A DNA stretch of 64,000 bases from the NCBI GenBank assembly GCA_947499565.1, contig CANMOV010000003.1, forward strand, positions 186,001-250,000, given 5' to 3'. The notes under the pieces are model-generated. The model was not told where the DNA came from. It did no database searches and was given only the letters and a program-made list of their open reading frames with translations. Source of the DNA: an uncultured Croceitalea sp. (GTDB taxonomy: Bacteria; Bacteroidota; Bacteroidia; Flavobacteriales; Flavobacteriaceae). The translations under genes and the position numbers were made by a program. Shown here piece after piece: positions 1 to 7,931 of this stretch. Within the stretch, counting starts at the first letter, position 1. Each line of letters begins with the position of its first letter.

Positions 1-44
1 CAACAAATTGATAGGCAGATTACTATTTAACGACTAAGCATTCC

Positions 45-980
45 ATGTTCAAAAAACAAAACCGTTTTTTTATACTTACTGGAGTTCTGTTATGCTTAAG
101 TGCATCGTTGTTTGCTCAAAATTCTTCACAGGACAGTTTTAGCGAGCAAATAGAATTACGACATGATAACGACTTTTTTCTGCTTACCGATCGCTACTAT
201 TCTTCGGGCTTATTTTTAACCTATCGCAAATTTCTTTCTAAAGGAATCTTTAAAGACAATAAAGAACAAATAGATTTTACCTTAGGTCAAGAGGTTTACA
301 CGCCTTCACAAACGCAATCTACTAATAATGCAGAGTTTGATAGACCGTATGCAGGTTTCACTGGATTAAATATTTCTTGGTCACTTTCAATGAAAGATCA
401 ACTTTTAAAAGTAAGTGCTTTAATAGGTATTGCTGGTTTAAACTCAGGGGCAGGTGGCTTTCAACGCTGGTACCATAGAGCCATAGCCATTTCTGACTCT
501 CCTTTATGGATAGATGAAGTAAATGATAGCTTTCATTTTAATACCTACTTGAGTTATGTAAAAGAATGGAAGATAGCACCAGAACCTTTTGGCGTACGTT
601 TCGCAATACAACCGAATTTAGCATTAGGCTCAAGAGACATTTATATTGAACCTGAAACCATTTTTTATTTTGGCCGAAGAAATGAACTAGGTAAAAGCAT
701 TGCATATGACAGATTAGGCTCTACAGATAGAGAAATCTATTTTGCTTTAAGAGCAAGTTACCGCAGTGTTTTATATAATGGCCTAATAGAAGGAAATCTT
801 TTTGGTGATAACTCCCCTGTATTAAAGGAACCAACAAATTCTATTTGGCGGTTTGGCTTCGATTTTTACCATCGCTTTCAGCGGAATGACTACAAATTTG
901 GTATCCGTTATAATTCCTCAGAAACGGAGCAATCCCAAAGACATAAGTATGTTATGCTTTCCTATGGCTTACGTTTTTAA
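45..980 (+). CDS. LpxR-like lipid A deacylase family protein (DUF2219)
   Basis: This 311-residue protein is likely an outer-membrane beta-barrel of the LpxR/DUF2219 family, whose characterised members remove the 3'-acyloxyacyl group of lipid A. A signal peptide covers about residues 1-24 and ends at SLFAQ. The family's N-terminal signature is visible right after it (HDNDFFLLTDRYYSSG, the equivalent of the usual ENDxxxxTDxxYTxG), and the protein ends in an aromatic-rich strand, YGLRF, as barrel proteins do. A bidirectional terminator follows at once. Family assignment is good. Activity on lipid A is inferred, since many Bacteroidota members are untested. Confidence 0.8.
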   Translation: MFKKQNRFFILTGVLLCLSASLFAQNSSQDSFSEQIELRHDNDFFLLTDRYYSSGLFLTYRKFLSKGIFKDNKEQIDFTLGQEVYTPSQTQSTNNAEFDRPYAGFTGLNISWSLSMKDQLLKVSALIGIAGLNSGAGGFQRWYHRAIAISDSPLWIDEVNDSFHFNTYLSYVKEWKIAPEPFGVRFAIQPNLALGSRDIYIEPETIFYFGRRNELGKSIAYDRLGSTDREIYFALRASYRSVLYNGLIEGNLFGDNSPVLKEPTNSIWRFGFDFYHRFQRNDYKFGIRYNSSETEQSQRHKYVMLSYGLRF

Positions 981-990
981 CATAAAAAAA

Positions 991-1009
991 CCTGCCTAGT
1001 TTAGGCAGG
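991..1009. terminator. bidirectional intrinsic terminator
   Basis: A perfect 8-bp stem (CCTGCCTA / TAGGCAGG) with a 3-nt loop is flanked by an A-run on the left and a T-run on the right. It lies between the convergent LpxR-like gene and the YugP-like peptidase gene, so it can serve both. Confidence 0.85.
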
Positions 1010-1032
1010 CTTTTTATACTTTAAAGAATTTC

Positions 1033-1728
1033 TTAATCTCTTCCTCCAAACACCTGAAGACCCCAATATACCAAGGTAGCCAATGAGCCAATAGCGGCAA
1101 CCAAGTAAGTTCTTGCTGCCCATTTTAAGGCATCTTCGGAACCTTTGTATTCTTCCTGGGTAACTATATTTTTTTGCTTAAGCCATTTTAAAGCTCGGTT
1201 ACTTGCATCGTATTCTACAGGTAGCGTAACAAAACTAAACAAGGTGGCAAAACCCATCATTACTAAACCAGCTACTGCAACCCAATAACCTAAACCTATT
1301 CCTGCTGCGGCTCCTAATGCTAAACCTCCAAAAACTACCCAAGTAGACATACCAGAAGTTACGCTTACAACTGGAACCAGTTTAGAGCGCATTCCCAGCC
1401 ATTCATAAGCCTGTGCATGTTGTACTGCATGCCCTACTTCATGGGCAGCAACTGCAGCGGCAGCAGCATTACGCTGATTGTAAACGCCTTCACTAAGGTT
1501 TACTGTTTTATTTTTTGGATTATAGTGGTCCGTAAGCATACCTCCGGTAGAAACAACTTTTACATCTCTGATCCCGTGGTCATCCAACATTTTTTGTGCA
1601 ATTTCTGCTCCGCTCATTCCATTTCTTAAATGCACTTTAGAGTAGTGTTTAAATTTACTTTTTAATCTACTGCTAACTATCCAGCTGACAAGTGCTATTG
1701 CACCTATCAATATATAATATCCCATCAT
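1033..1728 (-). CDS. YugP-like neutral zinc metallopeptidase
   Basis: This 231-residue membrane-bound metallopeptidase belongs to the YugP (DUF/peptidase_Mx) family. The zinc-binding HEVGH motif is at residues 96-100, directly after an alanine-rich helix. Hydrophobic segments lie at about 4-20, 118-165 and near the C terminus, which places the active site at the membrane. Two ATG codons are adjacent at the start and the upstream one is used here. No Shine-Dalgarno sequence is seen. A four-copy 7-bp tandem repeat lies directly upstream of the start codon. The substrate is unknown. Confidence 0.85.
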   Translation of the reverse strand: MMGYYILIGAIALVSWIVSSRLKSKFKHYSKVHLRNGMSGAEIAQKMLDDHGIRDVKVVSTGGMLTDHYNPKNKTVNLSEGVYNQRNAAAAAVAAHEVGHAVQHAQAYEWLGMRSKLVPVVSVTSGMSTWVVFGGLALGAAAGIGLGYWVAVAGLVMMGFATLFSFVTLPVEYDASNRALKWLKQKNIVTQEEYKGSEDALKWAARTYLVAAIGSLATLVYWGLQVFGGRD

Positions 1729-1730
1729 AA

Positions 1731-1761
1731 TTTTATCTTTTATCTTTTATCTTTTATCTTT
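1731..1761. repeat. 7-bp tandem repeat upstream of the YugP-like gene
   Basis: Four perfect head-to-tail copies of TTTTATC followed by TTT. The repeat begins 2 nt upstream of the peptidase start codon, so it occupies the whole 5' leader and probably the promoter. Confidence 0.9.
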
Positions 1762-1786
1762 AAATATACCAACTAAAAAGCAAAAA

Positions 1787-1807
1787 CCCCGCCATTTTAA
1801 GGCGAGG
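1787..1807 (-). terminator. intrinsic terminator of ald
   Basis: Read on the minus strand, CCTCGCC and GGCGGGG form a 7-bp stem with one U-G wobble and a 7-nt loop, followed by TTTTTG. It sits 24 nt after the alanine dehydrogenase stop codon. Confidence 0.75.
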
Positions 1808-1831
1808 TCTTTTATACTGACAATTTGTTAG

Positions 1832-2935
1832 TTATACCAATACCGGGGTATCCCAGTTAAAAGCTTCGTTTATTTCTTTGTAAACTACTTTCCCCTCAAT
1901 AATATTTAATCCCTTCTGTAAAGATTTATCTTTTTCACAAGCACTTTGCCAACCCAAATTAGCCAACTTAACCACATAAGGTAAGGTTACGTTTGTTAAC
2001 GCAACAGTTGACGTATAAGGTACGGCCCCTGGCATATTTGCGACACAATAGTGGACCACATCATCGATAATATAAATTGGATCCTCATGTGTTGTTGCTT
2101 TTGTTGTTTCTACACACCCTCCTTGATCTACAGCAACATCTACAATCACAGTTCCTGGGCGCATCTCTTTAAGCATATCCCTAGTAATAAGATTAGGTGC
2201 TTTTGCTCCTTTTAATAAAACTCCACCTATAATTAAATCATGGGTTTTAATATGCTTTCGAATACTATATTCATTTGAAAAATCTGTAACCACATGCGGT
2301 GGCATAACATCGTTCACATAACGTAAACGTTTCATATTCACATCCATTATGGTAACATGAGCTCCAAGACCTGCTGCCATTTTTGCAGCTTGTATACCTA
2401 CTGTTCCTGCACCAAGCACTAAAACTTTACCAGGAGCAACTCCAGGAACACCTCCCAAGAGTACTCCTCTACCCTTGGCTGGTTTTTCCAAATATTTTGC
2501 GCCTTGCTGTATCGCCATTCTTCCTGCAACTTCAGACATTGGTGTTAATAATGGTAATGTGCCTTCTTCATCTTCCACGGTTTCATAAGCAATACATATT
2601 CCTTTTTGCTTAATCATAGCCTTTGTTAGCGGTTCGCTAGAAGCAAAATGAAAATAGGTAAAAACTATTTGACCCTCTTGAATTAAATCATATTCTTCTG
2701 CAATAGGTTCCTTAACCTTTACTATCATTTCACTCATTGCATAAACCTGCCCAATAGTATCCAAAATTGTCGCTCCGGCTTGCTGGTAATCTTTATTAAA
2801 AAACCCACTACCATCTCCTGCGCCAGATTGCACATAAACAGTATGGTTATTCTTTACCAATTCAAAAACCCCAGATGGGGTCATCCCAACACGGCTTTCA
2901 TTGTTCTTAATTTCTTTTGGCACTCCAACAATCAT
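1832..2935 (-). CDS. ald: alanine dehydrogenase
   Basis: NAD-dependent L-alanine dehydrogenase, which interconverts L-alanine and pyruvate plus ammonia in the cytoplasm. Its 367 residues match the family length. The N terminus MIVGVPKEIKNNESRVG is the typical AlaDh/PNT start. The Rossmann dinucleotide-binding segment VLVLGAGTVGIQAAKMA lies at about residues 170-186. The conserved HYCVANMPGAVP block near residue 300 is present. It is a single-gene unit followed by its own terminator. The AlaDh/PNT family also includes transhydrogenase alpha subunits, but the length and N terminus favour ald. Confidence 0.93.
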   Translation of the reverse strand: MIVGVPKEIKNNESRVGMTPSGVFELVKNNHTVYVQSGAGDGSGFFNKDYQQAGATILDTIGQVYAMSEMIVKVKEPIAEEYDLIQEGQIVFTYFHFASSEPLTKAMIKQKGICIAYETVEDEEGTLPLLTPMSEVAGRMAIQQGAKYLEKPAKGRGVLLGGVPGVAPGKVLVLGAGTVGIQAAKMAAGLGAHVTIMDVNMKRLRYVNDVMPPHVVTDFSNEYSIRKHIKTHDLIIGGVLLKGAKAPNLITRDMLKEMRPGTVIVDVAVDQGGCVETTKATTHEDPIYIIDDVVHYCVANMPGAVPYTSTVALTNVTLPYVVKLANLGWQSACEKDKSLQKGLNIIEGKVVYKEINEAFNWDTPVLV

Positions 2936-3097
2936 TTTATTTAGGTATTGATTAATACCTCAAAAATGGATTAAATAAGTGATAAGCGGAAGAAAAAATC
3001 GACAAAATGCACACATTTTATCACAAAAAGCACTTTTATTTAAATTATACCCTTATTTTTATAGGGTTAATTTTCATAATAGTTAGTTTATTTTTAT

Positions 3098-3123
3098 ATG
3101 ACCCCTATATTTTTAGGGGTCAT
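3098..3123. terminator. strong inverted repeat, possible terminator
   Basis: A perfect 10-bp stem (ATGACCCCTA / TAGGGGTCAT) with a 6-nt loop overlaps the stop codon of the SemiSWEET gene. A T-rich stretch follows on the plus strand, but the minus strand, where the gene lies, has no clean T-tract. A weaker ACCCT/AGGGT hairpin lies at about 3049-3067. Its role is uncertain. Confidence 0.5.
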
Positions 3124-3374
3124 TTATATTTTATTTTAAAAATAATTACAAAAGCTACCAATATGCCAGTAACTGCATTGGCTAAAATAATTGCTATGCT
3201 GTCTTTTTGAATACCATAGATTAACCATAGCACTAGTCCAACGAACAATACTGTATACATCGTTAGCGAAATATCTGCAGTAGATTTACTTTTAAATACC
3301 TTGTACACCTGTGGCACAAAAGCCCCTGTAGTAAGCATTGCAGCTATAAGTCCTATTAACTCTATGGTTTGCAT
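3120..3374 (-). CDS. SemiSWEET family sugar transporter
   Basis: This 84-residue protein has three membrane segments and the PQ-loop signature (GAFVPQVYKVFKSKS) typical of bacterial SemiSWEETs, which dimerise to form a sugar uniporter in the inner membrane. The length is standard for the family. Its stop codon lies inside a strong inverted repeat. A dispersed palindromic repeat fills the gap between it and leuS. The sugar transported cannot be told from sequence. Confidence 0.85.
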   Translation of the reverse strand: MQTIELIGLIAAMLTTGAFVPQVYKVFKSKSTADISLTMYTVLFVGLVLWLIYGIQKDSIAIILANAVTGILVAFVIIFKIKYK

Positions 3375-3385
3375 AATAACGTATT

Positions 3386-3462
3386 GTCATACTGAGCTTT
3401 TCGAAGTATTGACAGTTTATAAATTTACGCTTCGACAGCACTTCGACAAGCTCAGTGTGACA
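3386..3462. repeat. dispersed palindromic repeat, intergenic copy
   Basis: The arms TGTCATACTGAGCTTTTCGA and CACTTCGACAAGCTCAGTGT are near-perfect reverse complements (3 mismatches over 24 nt), with an AT-rich centre. The core TTCGACAAGCTCAG also occurs inside leuS at 4842-4910. It resembles the short dispersed repeats common in flavobacterial genomes. Confidence 0.75.
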
Positions 3463-3475
3463 GCTCTGCGAGATA

Positions 3476-6400
3476 TTATCCTACTATATTTACAATCTTC
3501 CCAGGTACTACAATTACTTTCTTAGGTGTACGCCCTTGCAGCTGAGTTTGTGTTTTTTCATGCGCCATTACCGCCGCTTCAATTTCATCTTTTCCTAAAT
3601 CCAACGGAAGTTCCATAGTAAAACGCATCTTGCCATTAAAAGAAATTGGATACTCTTTACTGCTTTCCACCAAATGCGAAGGCTCAAATTTTGGGAAAGG
3701 CGCATTAGAAATGGATTCTTTATGGCCAAGCTTTTCCCATAACTCTTCTGCTATATGTGGTGCATAAGGCGAAACTAAAATAGCCAAAGGTTCTAAAATA
3801 GCTTTACTCGAGCATTTTTGAGCTGTTAACTCATTCACACAAATCATAAATGTCGAGACCGATGTATTAAAACTAAAATTCTCGATATCCTCTTCTACTT
3901 TTTTAATGGTTTTATGTAATGTCTTTAAGTTTTCTTTAGAAGGTACTGCATCATCAATATTCAAATACAATTTCCATAATTTTTTAAGGAAACCGTGCAC
4001 TCCTGTAATACCTGAAGTATTCCAAGGTTTGGATTGCTCCAAGGGTCCTAAGAACATCTCATACAAACGCAAAGAATCTGCACCATACTCATCGCAAATT
4101 GCATCCGGATTTACCACATTATATTTGGATTTGGACATTTTTTCGACTTCTCGTTGTACTTTGAAAGTACCATCTTCTTCATAGATGAATTCAGCCTTTT
4201 TATAATCCGAATATAAGTCATGATTAATAAAATTCTGAATATCTAAATCATCTGAAGAATTAACTAGCGATACATCTACACGTTTTCGATATAATTTTAA
4301 CCCCAATTCCATTTCAATTCCTCCCTCAGAATAGTAATATTCTTCTAAGTTTAGAATCTTATCTTTTAAGAAATCAAATACTCCTTTTGAAGAAATAGCC
4401 TCTCTGTAAGCCAAATTATCAGGAAAATAATCCCCTATTAAACTCGCTTTATTTGAGCTTATTAAAATGTCTCTTGCATAACCTTCTATAGGTTTTCCAA
4501 GAAATAAGGAATTATCAACAGCTAATGCCCCTGGAATTATTTGATAAACAAAAGCACTCGTCCCAGTAATCATCCCTTGATTAATCAGTTTTTTGGCAAA
4601 CTCATCTTTTGGAGCAATGCCTCTATCAAACAAGAACTTTTGCCAAAAACGGCTATATAATAAATGCCCTGTAGCATGTTCACTACCACCAATATATAAG
4701 TCTACATCTTCCCAATAGTTGATTGCTTCATCAGAATAAATAGCCTCATCATTTTTGGGATCCATGTAGCGGTTAAAATACTGCGAGCTCCCTGCCCAGC
4801 CTGGCATGGTGTTTAGTTCTAGAGGAAAATAGCGTTTATTAGATTCCGCGTCGCTCTGCTCTATCGGAATGACGTCTACGCTATTGTCAAGCTGAGCTTG
4901 TCGAAGCATATCATTAGAAACCACTTTATTCTCTTGAACATCCCAAGTCCATTCTGTTGCATTCCCTAATGGTGGTTCGCCAGTTTCAGTTGGTAAATAC
5001 TTCTCAACCTCAGGCAATTCTATAGGCAAATGCTCATCTGCTATCATCTGCGGCATTCCTTCCCCATCATAATATACAGGAAATGGTTCCCCCCAATAGC
5101 GTTGTCGGCTAAAAACGGCATCGCGCAAGCGGTAATTTATCTTACCTTTTCCCTGCCCTAGTTGTTCCAACTCAAAAATGGAACGCTTTACCGCTTTTTT
5201 ATACGGCAATCCATTTAAAAAATCAGAATTAGCAATAACAGTATTTCCTTTATCAGCAAAGGCTTCCTCAGAAATGTCTACCCCTTCAAAAATATTCGGG
5301 ATATCAATATTAAAATGTTTTGCAAAATCATAATCCCGCTGATCACCGCAAGGAACAGACATCACAGCCCCTGTTCCATAACCTGCTAATACATAATCCC
5401 CAATCCAAATAGGGACTGGTTTTTTTGAAAATGGATGCTCGGCATAGGCTCCTGTAAAAGCTCCAGAAATTGTTTTTACATCTGCCATACGATCCCGCTC
5501 AGAGCGTTTTGCAGTAGCTTCTATATACGCATCGACCTCGGCTTTTTGGCCTGCAGTAGTGATTTTCGCCACCAATTCGTGCTCTGGCGCTAAAGTCATA
5601 AAAGACACCCCAAAAATAGTATCAGGGCGAGTAGTGAATACCTCTATTTGAGACTTCTCGACTGCACTCGAGGTCACATCCTTGTTCGGAATTACATTAA
5701 AGGTTACTGAAGCTCCTTCCGACCTTCCTATCCAATTGGTTTGAGAATCTTTAAGTGGTTGCGGCCAATCAATCGTATTTAACCCATCCAACAAACGTTG
5801 TGCATATGCAGTAATACGCATCATCCATTGAGTCATTTTTTTACGAATAACCGGATGACCTCCACGCTCCGAAACCCCATTTACAATTTCATCATTTGCC
5901 AATACGGTTCCTAAGGCAGGACACCAGTTTACCTCAGCATCAGCCAAATAGGTTAATCTATATTTTAGCAATATTTGCTGTTTTTCTTTACTGGAATAAT
6001 TCTCCCAGTCTTCCGCTGAAAATTCATTAACATCATCGTCACAAGCAGCATTTACAGTAGTATTTCCGTCCTTTTCAAAAACAGCAATTAATGTTTCTAT
6101 TGCTTCTGCTTTATCCGCTTCTTTATTATACCATGAATTAAAGAGTTGAATAAAAATCCACTGTGTCCATTTGTAATAGGAGGGATTTGATGTACGGACT
6201 TCTCTGCTCCAATCAAAAGAAAAACCAAGCCTATCCAATTGCTCTCTATATCTATTGATGTTTGTTTCTGTTGTAATGGCTGGATGCTGGCCGGTTTGTA
6301 TTGCGTATTGTTCCGCCGGTAAGCCAAAAGAATCATAACCCATAGGGTGCAAAACATTAAATCCTTTGTGCTTTTTATATCTGGCATAAATATCTCCAGC

Positions 6401-6568
6401 TATATAACCCAGTGGATGCCCTACGTGTAGCCCTGCTCCAGAGGGGTAAGGAAACATAGAAAGTGTATAAAATTTAGGCTTCTCAGAATCATTCTTGGCC
6501 TTAAACGTTTCGTTTGTAGCCCAATAGTCTTGCCATTTCTTTTCGATTTGCTGAAAATCGTAGTCCAT
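3476..6568 (-). CDS. leuS: leucyl-tRNA synthetase with in-frame insertions
   Basis: LeuRS charges tRNA-Leu in the cytoplasm. The HIGH-type motif (PSGAGLHVGHPLGY) is near residue 45, the CP1 editing domain contains TTRPDTIFG, and KMSKS is near residue 795. At 1030 residues it is long; from memory, flavobacterial relatives are about 920-950. The extra length falls in three places: residues 554-576 and about 293-306, both encoded by dispersed palindromic repeats, and about 50-60 residues between roughly 675 and 745 of unknown origin. Catalytic motifs are intact, and as the only leuS in view it is probably functional. A TATTTTTG -7 element lies 24 nt upstream of the ATG. Confidence 0.95.
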   Translation of the reverse strand: MDYDFQQIEKKWQDYWATNETFKAKNDSEKPKFYTLSMFPYPSGAGLHVGHPLGYIAGDIYARYKKHKGFNVLHPMGYDSFGLPAEQYAIQTGQHPAITTETNINRYREQLDRLGFSFDWSREVRTSNPSYYKWTQWIFIQLFNSWYNKEADKAEAIETLIAVFEKDGNTTVNAACDDDVNEFSAEDWENYSSKEKQQILLKYRLTYLADAEVNWCPALGTVLANDEIVNGVSERGGHPVIRKKMTQWMMRITAYAQRLLDGLNTIDWPQPLKDSQTNWIGRSEGASVTFNVIPNKDVTSSAVEKSQIEVFTTRPDTIFGVSFMTLAPEHELVAKITTAGQKAEVDAYIEATAKRSERDRMADVKTISGAFTGAYAEHPFSKKPVPIWIGDYVLAGYGTGAVMSVPCGDQRDYDFAKHFNIDIPNIFEGVDISEEAFADKGNTVIANSDFLNGLPYKKAVKRSIFELEQLGQGKGKINYRLRDAVFSRQRYWGEPFPVYYDGEGMPQMIADEHLPIELPEVEKYLPTETGEPPLGNATEWTWDVQENKVVSNDMLRQAQLDNSVDVIPIEQSDAESNKRYFPLELNTMPGWAGSSQYFNRYMDPKNDEAIYSDEAINYWEDVDLYIGGSEHATGHLLYSRFWQKFLFDRGIAPKDEFAKKLINQGMITGTSAFVYQIIPGALAVDNSLFLGKPIEGYARDILISSNKASLIGDYFPDNLAYREAISSKGVFDFLKDKILNLEEYYYSEGGIEMELGLKLYRKRVDVSLVNSSDDLDIQNFINHDLYSDYKKAEFIYEEDGTFKVQREVEKMSKSKYNVVNPDAICDEYGADSLRLYEMFLGPLEQSKPWNTSGITGVHGFLKKLWKLYLNIDDAVPSKENLKTLHKTIKKVEEDIENFSFNTSVSTFMICVNELTAQKCSSKAILEPLAILVSPYAPHIAEELWEKLGHKESISNAPFPKFEPSHLVESSKEYPISFNGKMRFTMELPLDLGKDEIEAAVMAHEKTQTQLQGRTPKKVIVVPGKIVNIVG
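4842..4910 (-). repeat. palindromic repeat inserted in frame in leuS
   Basis: These 69 bp (23 codons) translate to residues 554-576, starting MLRQAQLDNSVDV and ending QSDAES. The DNA joins a TTCGACAAGCTCAG-type half and a second half with ATTCCG / CGGAAT arms, both matching flavobacterial dispersed repeats. It splits otherwise well-conserved LeuRS sequence just before the PLELNTMPGWAGSS block. Confidence 0.8.
5648..5693 (-). repeat. second dispersed repeat inside leuS
   Basis: The sequence contains the motif CTTCTCGACTGCACTCGAGG, a form of the TTCTCGACTGCGCTCGA repeat known from flavobacterial genomes. It encodes about residues 293-306 (VIPNKDVTSSAVEK), immediately before the conserved TTRPDTIFG editing-domain motif. 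The boundaries are approximate. Confidence 0.6.
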
Positions 6569-6591
6569 TTCTCTTCTTCTTTTGTAAAGCG

Positions 6592-6599
6592 CAAAAATA
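6592..6599 (-). promoter_or_regulatory. leuS promoter -7 element
   Basis: TATTTTTG on the minus strand fits the Bacteroidota consensus TAnnTTTG and lies 24 nt upstream of the leuS ATG. A weak TTTT-type -33 region is present further upstream. Confidence 0.55.
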
Positions 6600-6656
6600 G
6601 GGGTAATCCCTTTAAAACCGATTTACTTTTCTATTTTTACATATCGATTTTCCAAT

Positions 6657-7535
6657 ATGGCGCAATATATTGAACAGTATCAAAGACGACAATTAATTTC
6701 CTCCTACTTTTCGGTGGTTTTGAGCATTGCTTTAGTGCTTTTTTTATTGGGAATTTTAGGCATGTTGGTTTTAAACACCAAAAAATTAGGTGACCATTTT
6801 AAAGAGCAAATTACAATTTCGGTTTTTTTAAAGGACAATGCTAAGCCGGTAGAAATAGACCAGTTGCAGAAGAGCTTAGCAATGGCAGAGTATACCAAAG
6901 CAGCAACTTACGTATCAAAAGAAGATGCTGCAGAACAATATAGTGAGGACATTGGAGAAAACTTTCAAGAATTTTTGGGCTATAACCCCTTAAAGAATTC
7001 GGTAGATGTTAATTTAAAAGCAGATTTTGTTTCTCCTGAGCAAGTCACTGAGATTGCGGAGACCCTATCCGCCAAAACTTATGTGGACGAAGTAAGTTAT
7101 GACAAGCCTTTAATTTCTTTATTGAATGATAATGTTAAGAGAATTAGCCTTTGGATTTTAATAGCTTGTGCTATTTTCACAGTTATTGCAGTACTCCTTA
7201 TTAATAGTTCTATACGTTTATCTATTTATTCAAAACGATTTATTATCAAAACAATGCAAATGGTTGGTGCAACGAAACGATTTATTCGCAAACCATTTAT
7301 AGCCACAAATATTAAACTTGGTCTTTTTGGAGCTCTTATCGCTTTAATAGCTTTGGCAGTGGTACTGTATTATGTAGATACAAACTTCCCAGAGTTAAAC
7401 CTATTTCAAGACATCACTGTTTTATTAATTCTATTTTTGAGTATTCTAGGCTTAGGCATTTTAATATCTTATCTAAGCACATATTTTGCCACACAACGTT
7501 TTTTGAATTTGCGTACCGACGACTTATACTATTAG
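6657..7535 (+). CDS. ftsX: cell division protein FtsX
   Basis: FtsX is the permease-like half of the FtsEX complex, which controls peptidoglycan hydrolases at the septum. The 292-residue protein shows the family architecture: a first membrane segment at about 17-40, an extracytoplasmic loop at about 45-165, then three membrane segments in the second half, with the FtsX/MacB-like core (SIYSKRFIIKTMQMVGATKRFI) between segments 2 and 3. No ftsE is adjacent, so the ATPase must be elsewhere. The divergent neighbour is leuS. ftsX, DUF3098, uppP and truB follow in the order common in flavobacteria. Confidence 0.92.
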   Translation: MAQYIEQYQRRQLISSYFSVVLSIALVLFLLGILGMLVLNTKKLGDHFKEQITISVFLKDNAKPVEIDQLQKSLAMAEYTKAATYVSKEDAAEQYSEDIGENFQEFLGYNPLKNSVDVNLKADFVSPEQVTEIAETLSAKTYVDEVSYDKPLISLLNDNVKRISLWILIACAIFTVIAVLLINSSIRLSIYSKRFIIKTMQMVGATKRFIRKPFIATNIKLGLFGALIALIALAVVLYYVDTNFPELNLFQDITVLLILFLSILGLGILISYLSTYFATQRFLNLRTDDLYY

Positions 7536-7654
7536 TTGCTTTATCAATGATGACCTCAAACAAAATTCTTTTAGTTTGAAAACCTTTTAAACGCTACAAT
7601 CATAAAATTTAGCATTGTATCTGTCTTAATTTACTTACTAAAAGTTAGTTTTGT

Positions 7655-7662
7655 TAAATTTG
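7655..7662 (+). promoter_or_regulatory. possible -7 element before the DUF3098 gene
   Basis: TAAATTTG matches TAnnTTTG exactly, inside TTTTGTTAAATTTGC, and ends only 4 nt before the ATG. If used, the transcript would be almost leaderless. No clear -33 TTTG is seen at the expected distance. Confidence 0.4.
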
Positions 7663-7666
7663 CGGT

Positions 7667-7930
7667 ATGAGTAAAAAGAACAAAGAAATTCAAAAGCCAA
7701 AATCAGAATTCATCTTTCAAAGAAAGAATTATATTTTTCTTTTTATAGGATTGGGGTTAATCGCATTAGGATTTATACTAATGAGCGGAGGGGGCAGTGA
7801 TGACCCTAACGTATTTAATCCAGAAATCTATAATTTTAGAAGAATCCGCTTGGCACCTACCCTAATACTTATTGGGTTGGGAATACAGATATATGCCATC
7901 TTATTAAACCCTCACAAAAAGAAAGACTAA
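7667..7930 (+). CDS. DUF3098 domain membrane protein
   Basis: A small inner-membrane protein of 87 residues with a basic N terminus, two membrane segments (about 27-45 and 66-84) and the DUF3098 pattern GLGLIALGFILMSGG ... NPEIYNFRRIRLAPTLILIG. It lies between ftsX and uppP, an arrangement I recognise from many flavobacteria, which hints at a role in the cell envelope. The molecular function is unknown. uppP begins 1 nt after its stop codon, so the two are probably translationally coupled. Confidence 0.85.
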   Translation: MSKKNKEIQKPKSEFIFQRKNYIFLFIGLGLIALGFILMSGGGSDDPNVFNPEIYNFRRIRLAPTLILIGLGIQIYAILLNPHKKKD

Positions 7931-7931
7931 T

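Noticed and set aside
3007-3210. Plus-strand frame of 67 codons upstream of and overlapping the SemiSWEET gene
   Set aside because: It runs antisense through the 3' end of a well-supported gene and through two inverted repeats, and its sequence is a low-complexity hydrophobic translation of AT-rich DNA.
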